Part shown: one piece after another, positions 8,492-17,918 of the stretch
How the letters are laid out: each line of letters opens with the position of its first letter
Position numbering within the stretch: position 1 is the first letter of the stretch
Assembly (NCBI GenBank): GCA_963842975.1
Contig: CAWJIH010000005.1
Location: 62,001 to 126,000, forward strand
Source: JACJWR01 sp963842975
Lineage (GTDB): Bacteria; Actinomycetota; Actinomycetes; S36-B12; UBA10799
Direction: 5' to 3'
Length of the DNA stretch: 64,000 nt
Notes under the pieces: generated by a model
Seen by the model: only the letters and a program-made list of their open reading frames with translations
Databases searched by the model: none
Told to the model about the DNA's origin: nothing
Position numbers and translations under genes: made by a program

Positions 8492-10893
8492 ATGTACCAG
8501 ACAAGCGCGAATCTTCGGCGAGGCCGTGTACGCACAGCTTTCGCCCCTGTGAGCGCTGCCTTGATCGCGCTGCTGCTGCTCACGTTCGGTCTGTCGACGC
8601 CCGCCGCAGCCGAGTCGGTGGTGTTGCCAGCCGCTACGGTCGAGCAGTTTGAGGAGGAACTCTTCATCCTCACCAATGAGGCTCGTGCCAAAGGGCAGTT
8701 GGTGCGGCAGCACGTGGTACCCGCCCGCTCCGCCGCTGCGCTACGACAACCGGTTGGCCAACGCCTCACGAGCGCACGCGGTCGACACCGGGGTGCGCGG
8801 TTTCTACACCTGGCCGGCGCCCGCTCCACACACCAACCCGGACGGTTTGACCCCCGGTGATCGGATGACCAATGCAGGTTTCCAATGGACCACGTCCGGG
8901 GAAAACATGCATGTCTGGTGGGACTCAGCCCACGGAGCCATGTTTGGCGAGCCTGATCGACGGCGTCAAATACAACGGGTTCATGGACAGCCCCCAACAC
9001 TGTGCGAACATCATGAACCCGAAATTCACCTACGTCGGCAATGGCTATGCGTTCGTGAGCGGATCTACCTACGAGCACCATTGGGTGCAGAACTTCGCGG
9101 CCCCAGCGCCCGGAATGATCTTCGCCCCGGATGCCCCCAGGATTTCCCGAATTGATTCCGGCGACGGCACCTTGAGCGTGCACTTCACCGCACCGGTGAC
9201 CAACGGGGGGCGGCCGATCATCTCGTACCTCTACTCGGTTGACGGCGGTGCTACCTGGACCGGCCGCAACCCGACCTCGGCGAGTTCCCCACTCGTGATC
9301 GGCGGACTAAAGAACGGCACCACGTACCAGGTCCGTATCAAGGCGCTAAATGATGCCTTCTTCACGCTGGGCGCAAGCGCGGCGTCGAACACCGTGGCAG
9401 CTGCTCCAAAAACCATCATCAGTACCCCTGGGGCGCCGAAATTGGCTGCGGTCACCCCAGTTGACGGCGGGGCATGGGTAGCCTTCGAATCCGGCTCAAC
9501 GGGCGGACTTGCCCTGCGGAACTACGAGTACACGCTCAACGGTGGCACCTCGTGGACCGCCTTTTCGCCAGCAACGACGACGTCACCTGCGTTCATCGGC
9601 GGGTTGAAAAACGGCACCCAGTACCAGATCGCCGTACGTGCCCTCAACGATCGTGGTGCCGGTCCCCGGTCCGCAGTCATGGCGGCGACTCCCTACAGCG
9701 GCACCGCCTCGGTGTTCGTGCCGATCAATCCGGTGCGCGTAATCGATACCCGCACCAAAGGGCGGGACTCCGCTTGGCGCCGGCGAGACTCGAACCTTCA
9801 GTATCGCCCACCAGATCGCGAGTCGCGGGCGGTGCCCAAAATGTGGTGCCCGCTGGTGCCACGGCGATCGCCTACAACCTCACCTCCCCAGCCGCGGCAA
9901 GTGCTGGGTCGCTGTCGGTGATGCCCGGAGATGTGCAGGGCACACCCACAGCCGCCATCGCCTGGCGACCCGCGGGAATCCATCGCGAACGGGCTGACCG
10001 TCCGGGTCGATGGCAAACGCCAGATCCGGATCACGAACAACGCCGAAGTCGCTGGCAACGCCATCGTTGACGTGCTCGGCTACTACCTGCCGACGGCCCA
10101 GGCACCGGCAGGCGGCCGATTCACCCCCACTGCGCCAACTCGGGTGTACGACTCGTTGCAGGACCCGCAGGGCCTGCTGGTTTTTGACACAACACGTGAA
10201 ATCAACGTGACCAAGTCCTTGAGCAGCGGGGCGCAAGTGATCCCCAAGAGCGCGAGTTCGATCTCCTACGTTGTCACGGTTGTTCGGCCAGCGTCCGGCG
10301 GCCACCTGCGGGTGTACCCGGGCCACGAGGCCCCCACCTTGGCATCCACGATCAACTGGGCCGAGGCTGGCGACGTGGTTGCGAACGGGCTCAGTGTCAA
10401 CATTTCGCCGAGCGGCACCGTGAAGGTGTACGGGCGCAGTGCAGCACCGGTCCGTTTCCTCATTGACGTCGTCGGCTACTACCAACCCACAACCGGCAGC
10501 CAGTTCTACCCAGTCAACCCGGCGTCGGCCTACGACAGTCAAGCGGCGGCACCGCTGAACGACAAGCTTCCGTGGGGCCAACCGTCCCGCATAGTGTCCG
10601 TGAAGGACGCCCGCACCACCAAGGGCGCGATTGCGGCACCCGACGTGCTACCCGAACGGACGACCGCGGTCGCGTACAGCGTGACGGCCACCGCTACCGA
10701 GACGACGGGTCACCTGCGGGTGTACCCAGCCGATCAGCCGCTGCCTTTCTCGTCGGTGCTGAACTGGCCTGGCCGCGACTTCACCCGAATCAACGGCGGC
10801 GTGGTGGGAATGCCGGCGGATCGGAAGGTGGCGTTGTACAGCTCGTCGACGGGCATCCACGTGGCGGTCGACACGACGGGGTATTTCAAGTAG
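8492..10893 (+). pseudogene. Secreted CAP-domain protein with two FN3 domains and three GYY-type beta repeats; five +1 frameshifts
   Basis: About 800 residues if frames are joined. ATG 8492 has AGGTGGAG 3 nt upstream. A signal peptide (VSAALIALLLLTFGLSTPAAA) leads into a CAP/SCP domain (PPLRYDNRLANASRAHAVD, SGENMHVWWDSAHGAMF, SPQHCANIM). Two fibronectin type III domains follow (each with GLKNGTTYQVRIKALND or a close copy), then three ~130-residue repeats built on R(V/A)(I/Y)D(T/S), (G/S)HLRVYP, SxxNW and (I/V)D(V/T)xGYY/F. Frame changes lie near 8694, 8946, 9762, 9829 and 9973, all one extra base. Probably an extracellular or surface protein; the CAP cleft activity is unknown. It may be a true pseudogene, but conserved sequence on both sides of each break argues for sequence error. 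Confidence 0.75.
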
Positions 10894-10905
10894 CCCCCAC
10901 CGGCG

Positions 10906-12269
10906 CTAGCGGATGATTGAGTTGACCGCTTGGGCCACGAGGCTCCGACGTCCCGTCGCCGATTCCGAGGCATCGGCCACCTTCATCGCGGCCAACGCGG
11001 CGTTCGCCCCCAACCAGCGCAACGGTTCTGGCTCCCAGCTGCGAATCGGACGGTTGACCCAAGGAAGTTCCACTAACGCTGAGGGTGCCCCGGTGATCAG
11101 ATGGGCCAGCGTCCGCCCGGCCAGGTTTGACGTTCCCACGCCATCGCCGACGTAGCCGCCGGCCCACCCCATCCCGTCAGACGGATCGAACACCACCCGC
11201 GCCCACCAGTCTCGGGCGATTCCGAGCGGACCGCCCCAGCGATGCGTGATCCGCGCCCGGGAGAGCATCGGAAACAACTCCACTAGGACTCGCTGAAGTT
11301 CGGCATGGACCTTCTCGTCGGTGTCGAATCGGGCCTGGATGGTCGAACCTGCGTGATACGGGGCGCCGCGGCCACCGAAGGCGAGGCGATCGTCGGCAGT
11401 CCGCTGACCGTAGATGATGAGGTGGCGCAGGTCATTGAACGTCTCTCGGCGGGCCAGCCCAATGTGGTCCCAGATGGCCTCGGGGAGGGGTTCAGTTGCG
11501 ATCATCATGGAGTACACCGGGGCTAGGGTGCGGCGCTCGTGTGGGAGCAATGCGGTGTAGGCCTCGGTCGCACGGATCACCACCGGAGCCTGAACCTGGT
11601 GCCCGGAGGCGGTGACGACGGCGCCGGGACTGATGCTCGTCACCCGACTCTGCTCGTGAATCGTGACGCCAGCTGCTTCCACCGCCGACGCCAGCCCACG
11701 CAGCAATCTGAGCGGATCAATCGCCGCGCAATGAGGCGTGAACACCGCGCCGAGAGTGTTCGGTGGCGTTGATCCGCGAGGTTGCCTCGCGCGAATCGAG
11801 CACTCGATAGTCGTCTGGCCCGAAACCGAAACTGCGCGCGTGCTCAACATATTCGTGAGCTCGGGCAAGTTGGACCTCGCTGCGGGCGAGGTAGACCGAG
11901 CCGCCGAGGGCCCAGTCACAATCGATGCCATTGCGCCGACGCGACCCTCCCAATCTCGGCCACCGTGTCGTGCATCGTCTGCCCCATCGCGACCGCAGCC
12001 TGCTCGCCGTATTCCGCGGCAATGGTCGGATATTCGGCCGGGAACAGCGCAGAGCACCAGCCACCGTTGCGCCCGGAGGCGCCAAACCCGACGCGTCCTG
12101 CCTCCAGCACCACAACGCGCAGCGACGGTTGCAGTTCGGAAAGGTAGAAGGCGGTCCAAATGCCGGTGAAGCCAGCACCGACGATGACCACATCGGCTGT
12201 GGTGTCGGTATCCAGTGGGGGATTCACCGGCGGTGCGTTGGTGCGCGACCACCACAGCGAGTTGTTCAC
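10906..12269 (-). pseudogene. FAD-dependent amine oxidoreductase (DAO family), two +1 frameshifts
   Basis: GTG start at 12269 overlaps the stop of the preceding flavin-binding gene. The N-terminus NNSLWWSRTN and the FAD-binding DVVIVGAGFTGIWTAFYL plus ASGRNGGWCSA match the glycine/D-amino-acid/gamma-glutamylputrescine oxidase family (DAO fold). The middle part (NGIDCDWALGGSVYLARSEV) is in the next frame from ~11938, and the C-terminal part (LGAVFTPHCAAIDPLRLLRG to GWAGGYVGDGVGTSNLAGRT) in the third from ~11760. Each change is one extra base. The FAD C-terminal GDGVG motif is intact. It probably oxidises a diamine or aminated derivative, given the linked aminotransferase and polyamine importer. 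Substrate is inferred. Confidence 0.72.
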
Positions 12270-12925
12270 GACCGAGGGTGGAACATGTCGGAGACGTGCG
12301 CGGGTACCGAGACGCCACGCGCCACCGTGGTGGCATCCGGTACCGGCTGCGAAGCCTGGATGGCCAGCGGAATCCGGCCAGACCAGACTTCGGCTCGTTC
12401 GATGAGGTCCTCGGCGGTGTCGTCGGCGAATCCCGCACCCGTCTTCACACTCCACGCGCTGGGAACCAAATGCAACAGCAGCGTGGCTTTGTCCTCCTGG
12501 CTGCTCGGGTGGCGGATGTGATCCCACCGGCCGGGCAGCAGGTGGTCGGTGAGGTCGCGGAAAGCGCGTGCTTTGTCCGACCCGGTCAAGGCTTGCGCCG
12601 TTCCAAAGAGCATGGCGCAGCGGTATTCCATGCTGGATTCGAAAGCCGAACGTGCGAGTACGACACCGTCGAGCAGAGTGATGGTGGCGCAGGTAGGGGA
12701 CCCCGCTGCCAGCTGGCGAAACAACCTCGATGCACTCGATCCGTGCAGCACGATGCCGTCGCGCCAAGGTGCGTAGGCCACCGGCAGCACATGCGGCCAG
12801 CCCTCCCGAGTGACGGCCACATGTGCCACCGAACCGCTTGCCAAAATTGCGGCCAGCACGGCTGGATCGCGTTCTTGCTTCTCCGGTAGCCGCTTGACTG
12901 TGGTGCTGGGAGAGGGGTTGGTCAC
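12266..12925 (-). CDS. Pyridoxamine 5'-phosphate oxidase-related FMN-binding protein
   Basis: 219 residues with a split-barrel flavin-binding N-terminal half (SVAHVAVTREGWPHVLPVAYA, then GIVLHGSSASRLFRQLAAG and TCATITLLDGVVLARSAFE). It resembles the flavin-nucleotide-binding subgroup rather than true PdxH. GTG start overlaps the aminotransferase stop (GTGA), and its stop overlaps the start of the FAD oxidase, so it is inside a tightly coupled operon. A role as flavin reductase, PLP-salvage enzyme or accessory of the aminotransferase is possible but unproven. Confidence 0.75.
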   Translation of the reverse strand: MTNPSPSTTVKRLPEKQERDPAVLAAILASGSVAHVAVTREGWPHVLPVAYAPWRDGIVLHGSSASRLFRQLAAGSPTCATITLLDGVVLARSAFESSMEYRCAMLFGTAQALTGSDKARAFRDLTDHLLPGRWDHIRHPSSQEDKATLLLHLVPSAWSVKTGAGFADDTAEDLIERAEVWSGRIPLAIQASQPVPDATTVARGVSVPAHVSDMFHPRS

Positions 12926-14319
12926 AGCAGTTCCATGCCCTGGGTGAGCACATGACGGAGGATCTGTTCGATCTCGTCGAACTCGGCTTGACCGATGATC
13001 AGCGGTGGTGCCAGTTGGATCACCGGATCGCCACGGTCGTCGGCCCGGCAGTACAAACCGTTGTCAAACAACGCCTTCGACAGGTAGCCGCGCAGCAGAC
13101 GTTCGGATTCGTCCTCGTTGAAGGTCTCCTTTGTGGACTTGTCCTTGACCAGCTCAATGCCGTAGAAGTAGCCCGCCCCTCGGATGTCGCCGACGATGTC
13201 GAGGTCGGTGAGTTTTCCCAGGGTCTCTGCGAAGGCCGTTTCGTTGCTACGCACGTGTTCGTAGAGGTCTTCGCGCTCCATGATGTCCAAGTTGGCCAAC
13301 GCCACGGCTGCCCCCACCGGATGCCCGCCCCAGGTATAGCCGTGCAGGAACGAGTTTGTGCCGTGGGCAAAAGGTTCGAAGAGGCGGTCTGAGGCGATCA
13401 TGGCACCCATCGGTGCGTAGCCGGAAGTCATTCCCTTGGCGCACGTGATGATGTCCGGGACGGTGTTGTAGCGGGTGATGGCGAACGGCTCGCCGATCCG
13501 GCCAAAGGCACAGATCGTCTCGTCGGCCACCAGTAGGACATCGTGGCGATCGCAGATCTCCCGGACTCGTTCGAAGTAGCCCGGAGGGGGAGGAAAACAG
13601 CCACCGGAGTTTTGCACCGGCTCCAGGAACACCGCCGCCACCGTGTTGGGGCCCTCGAGTTCAATCGCGAGTTCGATTTGGTCGGCCGCCCAGCGACTAA
13701 AGGCATCGATATCGTCGCCGTGTTCGGGTGCCCGGTAGAAGTTGGTGTTGGGAACCTTGTGACCTCCCGGCACCAGCGGTTCGAAGTACTCCTTGGCCGC
13801 TGGGATGCCGGTGATGCTCAGCGCCCCCTGCGGGGTGCCGTGGTAGGCGACAGCGCGGCTGATCACCTTGTGTTTTAAGGGTTTGCCAGTCAACTTGAAG
13901 TACTGCTTCGCCAATTTCCAGGCGCTTTCCACAGCTTCACCACCGCCGGTGGTGAAGAACACCCGGTTCAGATCGCCCGGAGCGAGATTGGCCAAACGTT
14001 CGGCAAGTTCAATCGCCGTCGGGTGGGCGTAGGACCAGAGCGGGAAGAATGCCAGCTCGCTGGCTTGCCGGGCTGCGGCTTCTGCAATCTCGGTGCGCCC
14101 GTGCCCCACCTGCACCACGAATAGGCCAGCCAGACCGTCGAGATAACTGCGTCCGGAGTCGTCCCAAATCCGAGCCCCCTCACCTTTCACGATGATCGGG
14201 ACGTGGCCCCCTTGCTCGTAGGTGGAGTGCCGGGTGAAGTGCATCCACAGGTTGCGCTTGGCGCGTTCCGCGAGGAGGTCTTCGCCGGGTTCGGAGACGT
14301 ACTGTTCAGAAGTGGTCAT
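12922..14319 (-). CDS. Class III aminotransferase, putrescine/omega-amino acid:pyruvate type
   Basis: 465-residue fold-type I PLP enzyme. Motifs: DGLAGLFVVQVGHGR, FFTTGGGEAVESAWKLAKQY, YHGTPQGALSITG, the Asp loop LLVADETICAFGRIGE and the PLP lysine at about residue 293 in ITCAKGMTSGYAPMGA. YTWGGHPVGAAVALANL follows. The sequence resembles the putrescine-pyruvate (SpuC-like) and omega-transaminase group more than GabT. It would convert a diamine to its aminoaldehyde, to be oxidised by the divergently encoded aldehyde dehydrogenases. ATGA overlap with the Lrp gene. Exact substrate is inferred from context. Confidence 0.85.
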   Translation of the reverse strand: MTTSEQYVSEPGEDLLAERAKRNLWMHFTRHSTYEQGGHVPIIVKGEGARIWDDSGRSYLDGLAGLFVVQVGHGRTEIAEAAARQASELAFFPLWSYAHPTAIELAERLANLAPGDLNRVFFTTGGGEAVESAWKLAKQYFKLTGKPLKHKVISRAVAYHGTPQGALSITGIPAAKEYFEPLVPGGHKVPNTNFYRAPEHGDDIDAFSRWAADQIELAIELEGPNTVAAVFLEPVQNSGGCFPPPPGYFERVREICDRHDVLLVADETICAFGRIGEPFAITRYNTVPDIITCAKGMTSGYAPMGAMIASDRLFEPFAHGTNSFLHGYTWGGHPVGAAVALANLDIMEREDLYEHVRSNETAFAETLGKLTDLDIVGDIRGAGYFYGIELVKDKSTKETFNEDESERLLRGYLSKALFDNGLYCRADDRGDPVIQLAPPLIIGQAEFDEIEQILRHVLTQGMELL

Positions 14320-14786
14320 CTAGTGCCCCAGGTGTAGGTCTGCTTGCGGAGTTGAAGGTAGACGAATGTTTCGGTGCGAAGGACATCTGGCAGGGCGCGG
14401 ATCCGACGATTGATCAGTTCGAGGAGGTGGTCGTCGTCTTCGCACACCACTTCCACGAGCAGGTCAAATCCGCCTGCGGTCACCACGACGTAGTCGACCT
14501 CGGGGAAGGTAGCGACGTGTTCGGCTATCGATTCGATATCGCCCGAGACGATGACACCGACCATCGCCATCCTGGTGAAGCCCACCTGAAGTGGATCCGT
14601 GACTGCGACGATCTGGATCACCTCAGAGTCCAATAGTTTGGCGACTCGTTGGCGCACCGCGGCTTCAGACAACCCCACCGCCCTACCGATTGAGGCGTAG
14701 GACCGGCGGCCATCCTGCTGAAGCTGCTCGACGATCGCTTTGGAAAGCTCGTCCAACCCTTCGGGTGTTGCCGTCCGAATTGCCAT
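14316..14786 (-). CDS. Lrp/AsnC-family transcriptional regulator
   Basis: 156 residues. An N-terminal winged helix-turn-helix (LQQDGRRSYASIGRAVGLSEAAVRQRVAKL) is followed by the AsnC/RAM ligand domain (FTRMAMVGVIVSGD, YVVVTAGGFDLLVEVVCED, TETFVYLQLRKQTYTWG). It heads the minus-strand operon with the aminotransferase and diverges from the aldehyde dehydrogenase/polyamine importer operon. That makes it the likely local regulator of both, perhaps sensing an amine or amino acid. A good promoter (TTGCAA, 18 nt, CATACT) ends 7 nt before its ATG, so the mRNA is probably leaderless. Confidence 0.9.
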   Translation of the reverse strand: MAIRTATPEGLDELSKAIVEQLQQDGRRSYASIGRAVGLSEAAVRQRVAKLLDSEVIQIVAVTDPLQVGFTRMAMVGVIVSGDIESIAEHVATFPEVDYVVVTAGGFDLLVEVVCEDDDHLLELINRRIRALPDVLRTETFVYLQLRKQTYTWGTR

Positions 14787-14793
14787 ACGCGTC

Positions 14794-14823
14794 AGTATGG
14801 GTGTGCACCGGCGAGGATTGCAA
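14794..14823 (-). promoter_or_regulatory. Promoter of the Lrp operon, leaderless type
   Basis: On the minus strand, -35 TTGCAA (14823-14818), an 18-nt spacer and -10 CATACT (14799-14794) lie 7 nt before the ATG at 14786. The spacing puts transcription start at or next to the start codon. Confidence 0.6.
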
Positions 14824-14885
14824 GGGAATTCGTTGTTCGGAGCCGTCTCGACTACGGAAAGCGAAGATCGAACTCACCGGATGTG

Positions 14886-14915
14886 TTGATTCCCAGGTCC
14901 GGAAACGTCTAACAT
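14886..14915 (+). promoter_or_regulatory. Promoter of the aldehyde dehydrogenase/polyamine importer operon
   Basis: -35 TTGATT (14886-14891), 18-nt spacer, -10 TAACAT (14910-14915), then 7 nt to ATG 14923. The upstream ATG at 14914 lies inside the -10 box, so 14923 is the real start and the mRNA is probably leaderless. Only ~60 nt separate this promoter from the divergent Lrp promoter, enough for one shared Lrp site. Confidence 0.65.
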
Positions 14916-14922
14916 GCGCCTC

Positions 14923-16365
14923 ATGGCTGAAACGGTGCTGCGCAACTTCATCAATGGTCAATCCGTGGAAGCGGCCTCGGGGGAGTACCTCGATCTGGTC
15001 GACCCCTCCACTGGCGAAGTTTTCGCCAGCGCCCCGGTCTCCGGAGCCGAAGATGTGGATGCGGCATATGCAGCAGCGTCGGACGCTTTCGTCAAGTGGC
15101 GGGCCACCACGCCAGCAGCCAGGCAGAAGGCGTTGCTCGATATCGCCGATGTGCTCGAAGCCAATGCTGCCGAACTCGTCGAACTGGAGAGCCTCAATAC
15201 CGGCAAGCCGGTTGCGGTCACGGCCGCCGAAGAAATCCCGCCGATGATCGACCAGGTGCGCTTCTTCGCTGGTGCCGCGAGGGTGCTCGAGGGGCGGGCG
15301 TCTGCGGAATACATGGAGGGATTCACGTCCTGGATTCGACGCGAACCGGTGGGTGTGGTCGGCCAGGTCGCACCCTGGAACTACCCCATGATGATGGCGA
15401 TCTGGAAGTTCATCCCGGCGATTGCCGCCGGCAACGCTGTGGTGATCAAACCGAGCGACACCACGCCGGTGTCCACGATCCGGATGGCCGAACTGATCGG
15501 TGACATTCTCCCGCCCGGAGTGCTCAACGTGATCGCTGGGGACCGGAACACGGGCCGACTGCTGGTGGAGCATCCACGCCCGGACATGGTGGCCATCACC
15601 GGTTCGGTCCGCGCCGGGATGGAGGTCGCCAAGTCGGCGGCCGCCGACGTCAAACGGGTGCACCTGGAGTTGGGCGGCAAGGCCCCCGTGCTGGTCTTCG
15701 ACGATGCTGACGTTGCAGCCGCCGCAGAATGGTTGGCTGTGGCTGGCTATTTCAACGCTGGCCAGGACTGCACCGCCGCCACCCGGGTGCTCGCAGCGCC
15801 TGGGGTCTACGACGATTTCGTCGCCGCGTTGGCCGAACAGGCCGCCGCGACCGCGACCACCTACGAGAACGGGCGCAACGACGAAGACGCCCTGGTGCCC
15901 CCGGTCAACAATGTGAATCAGTTGGAGAAGGTGCTCGGATTCATCGAACGTGCCCCTTCCCACGCACAGGTCGTGGCCGGCGGTGCGCGGCAGGGCGACC
16001 GCGGCTTCTTCATCTCCCCGACGGTGGTCGCAGACCTGCGCCAAGACGACGAAATGATCCAGGAAGAGATCTTCGGCCCGGTCATGACCGTGCAGCGATT
16101 TGATTCCGAGGAGCAAGCGGTTGCTGCGGCCAATGGTGTGAAGTACGGCCTGGCTTCGAGCGTCTGGACCAAGGACGTTTCCCGGGCGCTGCGGGTGTCG
16201 AACGCATTGGACTTCGGATGTGTGTGGATCAACACCCACATCCCACTGGTCGCGGAGATGCCCCATGGCGGCTTCAAACACTCCGGGTACGGCAAGGACT
16301 TGTCGATGTACGGCTTCGAGGACTACACCCGAATCAAGCACGTCATGGCGAACCTCGAGGGCTGA
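14923..16365 (+). CDS. Aldehyde dehydrogenase, probable gamma-aminobutyraldehyde dehydrogenase
   Basis: 480-residue NAD(P)-dependent aldehyde dehydrogenase. It shows VAPWNYPMMMAIWKFIPAIA, the general base Glu in HLELGGKAP (about residue 249) and catalytic Cys in GYFNAGQDCTAATRV (about 283). GQDCTAATR is characteristic of the aminobutyraldehyde (PatD/Prr-like) group. It would turn 4-aminobutanal into GABA. MAETVL at 14923 is the start because the alternative ATG falls in the promoter. Eight bases separate it from a paralogous dehydrogenase, and both precede the polyamine importer. Confidence 0.88.
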   Translation: MAETVLRNFINGQSVEAASGEYLDLVDPSTGEVFASAPVSGAEDVDAAYAAASDAFVKWRATTPAARQKALLDIADVLEANAAELVELESLNTGKPVAVTAAEEIPPMIDQVRFFAGAARVLEGRASAEYMEGFTSWIRREPVGVVGQVAPWNYPMMMAIWKFIPAIAAGNAVVIKPSDTTPVSTIRMAELIGDILPPGVLNVIAGDRNTGRLLVEHPRPDMVAITGSVRAGMEVAKSAAADVKRVHLELGGKAPVLVFDDADVAAAAEWLAVAGYFNAGQDCTAATRVLAAPGVYDDFVAALAEQAAATATTYENGRNDEDALVPPVNNVNQLEKVLGFIERAPSHAQVVAGGARQGDRGFFISPTVVADLRQDDEMIQEEIFGPVMTVQRFDSEEQAVAAANGVKYGLASSVWTKDVSRALRVSNALDFGCVWINTHIPLVAEMPHGGFKHSGYGKDLSMYGFEDYTRIKHVMANLEG

Positions 16366-16373
16366 GCAAGCAC

Positions 16374-17873
16374 ATGAACACCGGTAGTCAATGGATCAAT
16401 GGTGCGCGCTGCGAGGGCACATCGGGGCAGTCGATCGACATCGTCGACCCTGCCAATGGTGAAGTCATCGAGACGTTGACCCTGGCTGGTCCCTCCGATG
16501 TGTCGGATGCCGTCGACTCCGCGCAAGCTGCGTTCGCCGAGTGGTCCAGTGCGCCGCCGGTGGTGCGCAGCGAGGCCCTGAGCGCCCTTGCTGTCCGAAT
16601 GGCCCAGCGCGCCGAGGAGTACGCCTCGCAAGAGTCCCGACAGGCTGGAAAACCGATCCGTCTGGCCACCGAATTCGACGTGCCCGGTTCGATCGACAAC
16701 GCCGCCTTTTTTTCAGGTGCCGCGCGACATCTGGCTGGGTCCGCCGCCGCGGAATGGGATGGCACCCACACCTCCACTATCCGCCGCGAAGCAATTGGTG
16801 TGGTCGGCTCCATCGCGCCCTGGAACTACCCGCTCCAGATGGCCATGTGGAAGATGCTGCCGGCAGTTGCGGCGGGCAACACCGTGGTGCTCAAACCAAG
16901 CGAACTCACCCCTTTGACCTCGCTGATGCTGGCCGAAGACGTCGCCGCCGCCGGCATTCCAGATGGTGTCTTCAACGTGGTCAACGGGCTCGGTCCGGTG
17001 GTGGGCGAGGCGCTGGTGTCGCATCCGCAGGTGCGTATGGTCTCGTTCACGGGCTCGACGCGGGTTGGGCACCGGGTGGCCGAACTCGCGATGGCTGGAT
17101 TGAAGCGGGTGCACCTGGAACTGGGTGGCAAAGCTCCATTCGTGGTGTTCGACGATGCCGACTTGGACGCCGCGATCCATGGGGCGGTAGCGGCGAGTCT
17201 GATCAACACCGGCCAGGACTGCACTGCCGCCACGAGGGCGTACGTGCATCGCTCCCGCTACCAGCAGTTCGTCGACGGGGTGGCGGATCTGATGGCCTCG
17301 GTCGTGCTGGGGGACACCTCCTCGGCCGACACCGACCTCGGACCGCTCATTTCGGTAGCCCAGCAGAGTAAGGTCGCGAGCATGGTCGATCGCGCGGTTG
17401 CCGGTGGTGCGCGGATCGCGACTGGCGGCTCCGTGGGTGCCGGTGAGCTGTCGGCGGGAAGTTATTACCATCCGACGCTGCTCGTCGATGCCCGCCAAGA
17501 CAGCGAGATCGTGCAGGAAGAAGTGTTCGGACCGGTGCTCGTGGCGCTGCCCTTCGACAGCGATGACGAGGCGATTGCGCTCGCCAACGACACTCGCTAC
17601 GGATTGGCTGCATCCGCGTGGACCACAGATGTTGTGCGTGCCCACCGTGCCAGCCGAGAGATCCAGGCGGGCGCGGTGTGGATCAACGATCACATCCCGA
17701 TAGTGTCCGAAATGCCGCATGGTGGCTACAAGCAGTCGGGTTTCGGCAAGGATATGAGTCAGTATTCATTTGAGGAGTACACGCAGGTCAAGCACGTATC
17801 AATGGACATCAGCGGGGTCGCGCACAAGGCCTGGCACCGCACCATCTTCAGCAACCCCGTAACCGGTTCGTAA
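16374..17873 (+). CDS. Second aldehyde dehydrogenase, aminoaldehyde type
   Basis: 499 residues, a tandem paralogue of the gene before it. It shares the order of motifs: VGSIAPWNYPLQMAMWKML, HLELGGKAPFVVF (Glu about 248), NTGQDCTAATRAYV (Cys about 282) and EMPHGGYKQSGFGKDMS. The C-terminus runs ~20 residues longer than its neighbour. Two enzymes of the same subfamily in one operon suggest two chain lengths or acetylated and free aminoaldehydes, for example from putrescine and from spermidine or cadaverine. That split is inference. Confidence 0.87.
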   Translation: MNTGSQWINGARCEGTSGQSIDIVDPANGEVIETLTLAGPSDVSDAVDSAQAAFAEWSSAPPVVRSEALSALAVRMAQRAEEYASQESRQAGKPIRLATEFDVPGSIDNAAFFSGAARHLAGSAAAEWDGTHTSTIRREAIGVVGSIAPWNYPLQMAMWKMLPAVAAGNTVVLKPSELTPLTSLMLAEDVAAAGIPDGVFNVVNGLGPVVGEALVSHPQVRMVSFTGSTRVGHRVAELAMAGLKRVHLELGGKAPFVVFDDADLDAAIHGAVAASLINTGQDCTAATRAYVHRSRYQQFVDGVADLMASVVLGDTSSADTDLGPLISVAQQSKVASMVDRAVAGGARIATGGSVGAGELSAGSYYHPTLLVDARQDSEIVQEEVFGPVLVALPFDSDDEAIALANDTRYGLAASAWTTDVVRAHRASREIQAGAVWINDHIPIVSEMPHGGYKQSGFGKDMSQYSFEEYTQVKHVSMDISGVAHKAWHRTIFSNPVTGS

Positions 17874-17918
17874 CCAACGGGCAACGCGCCCACATCAGCG
17901 AGAGAGAAGACTCACGTC

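Noticed and set aside
8492..9980. Programmed +1 frameshifting in the CAP gene
   Set aside because: Five sites with no shared slippery sequence or stop codon make regulation implausible; kept only as a remote alternative to sequence error.
14914..14922. ATG 14914 as the aldehyde dehydrogenase start
   Set aside because: It falls inside the TAACAT -10 box of a well-spaced promoter, so it would not be transcribed.
14683..16341. A 552-codon minus-strand open frame antisense to the first aldehyde dehydrogenase
   Set aside because: His/Asp/Gly-rich shadow of the dehydrogenase codons with no domain; the plus-strand enzyme has all motifs.
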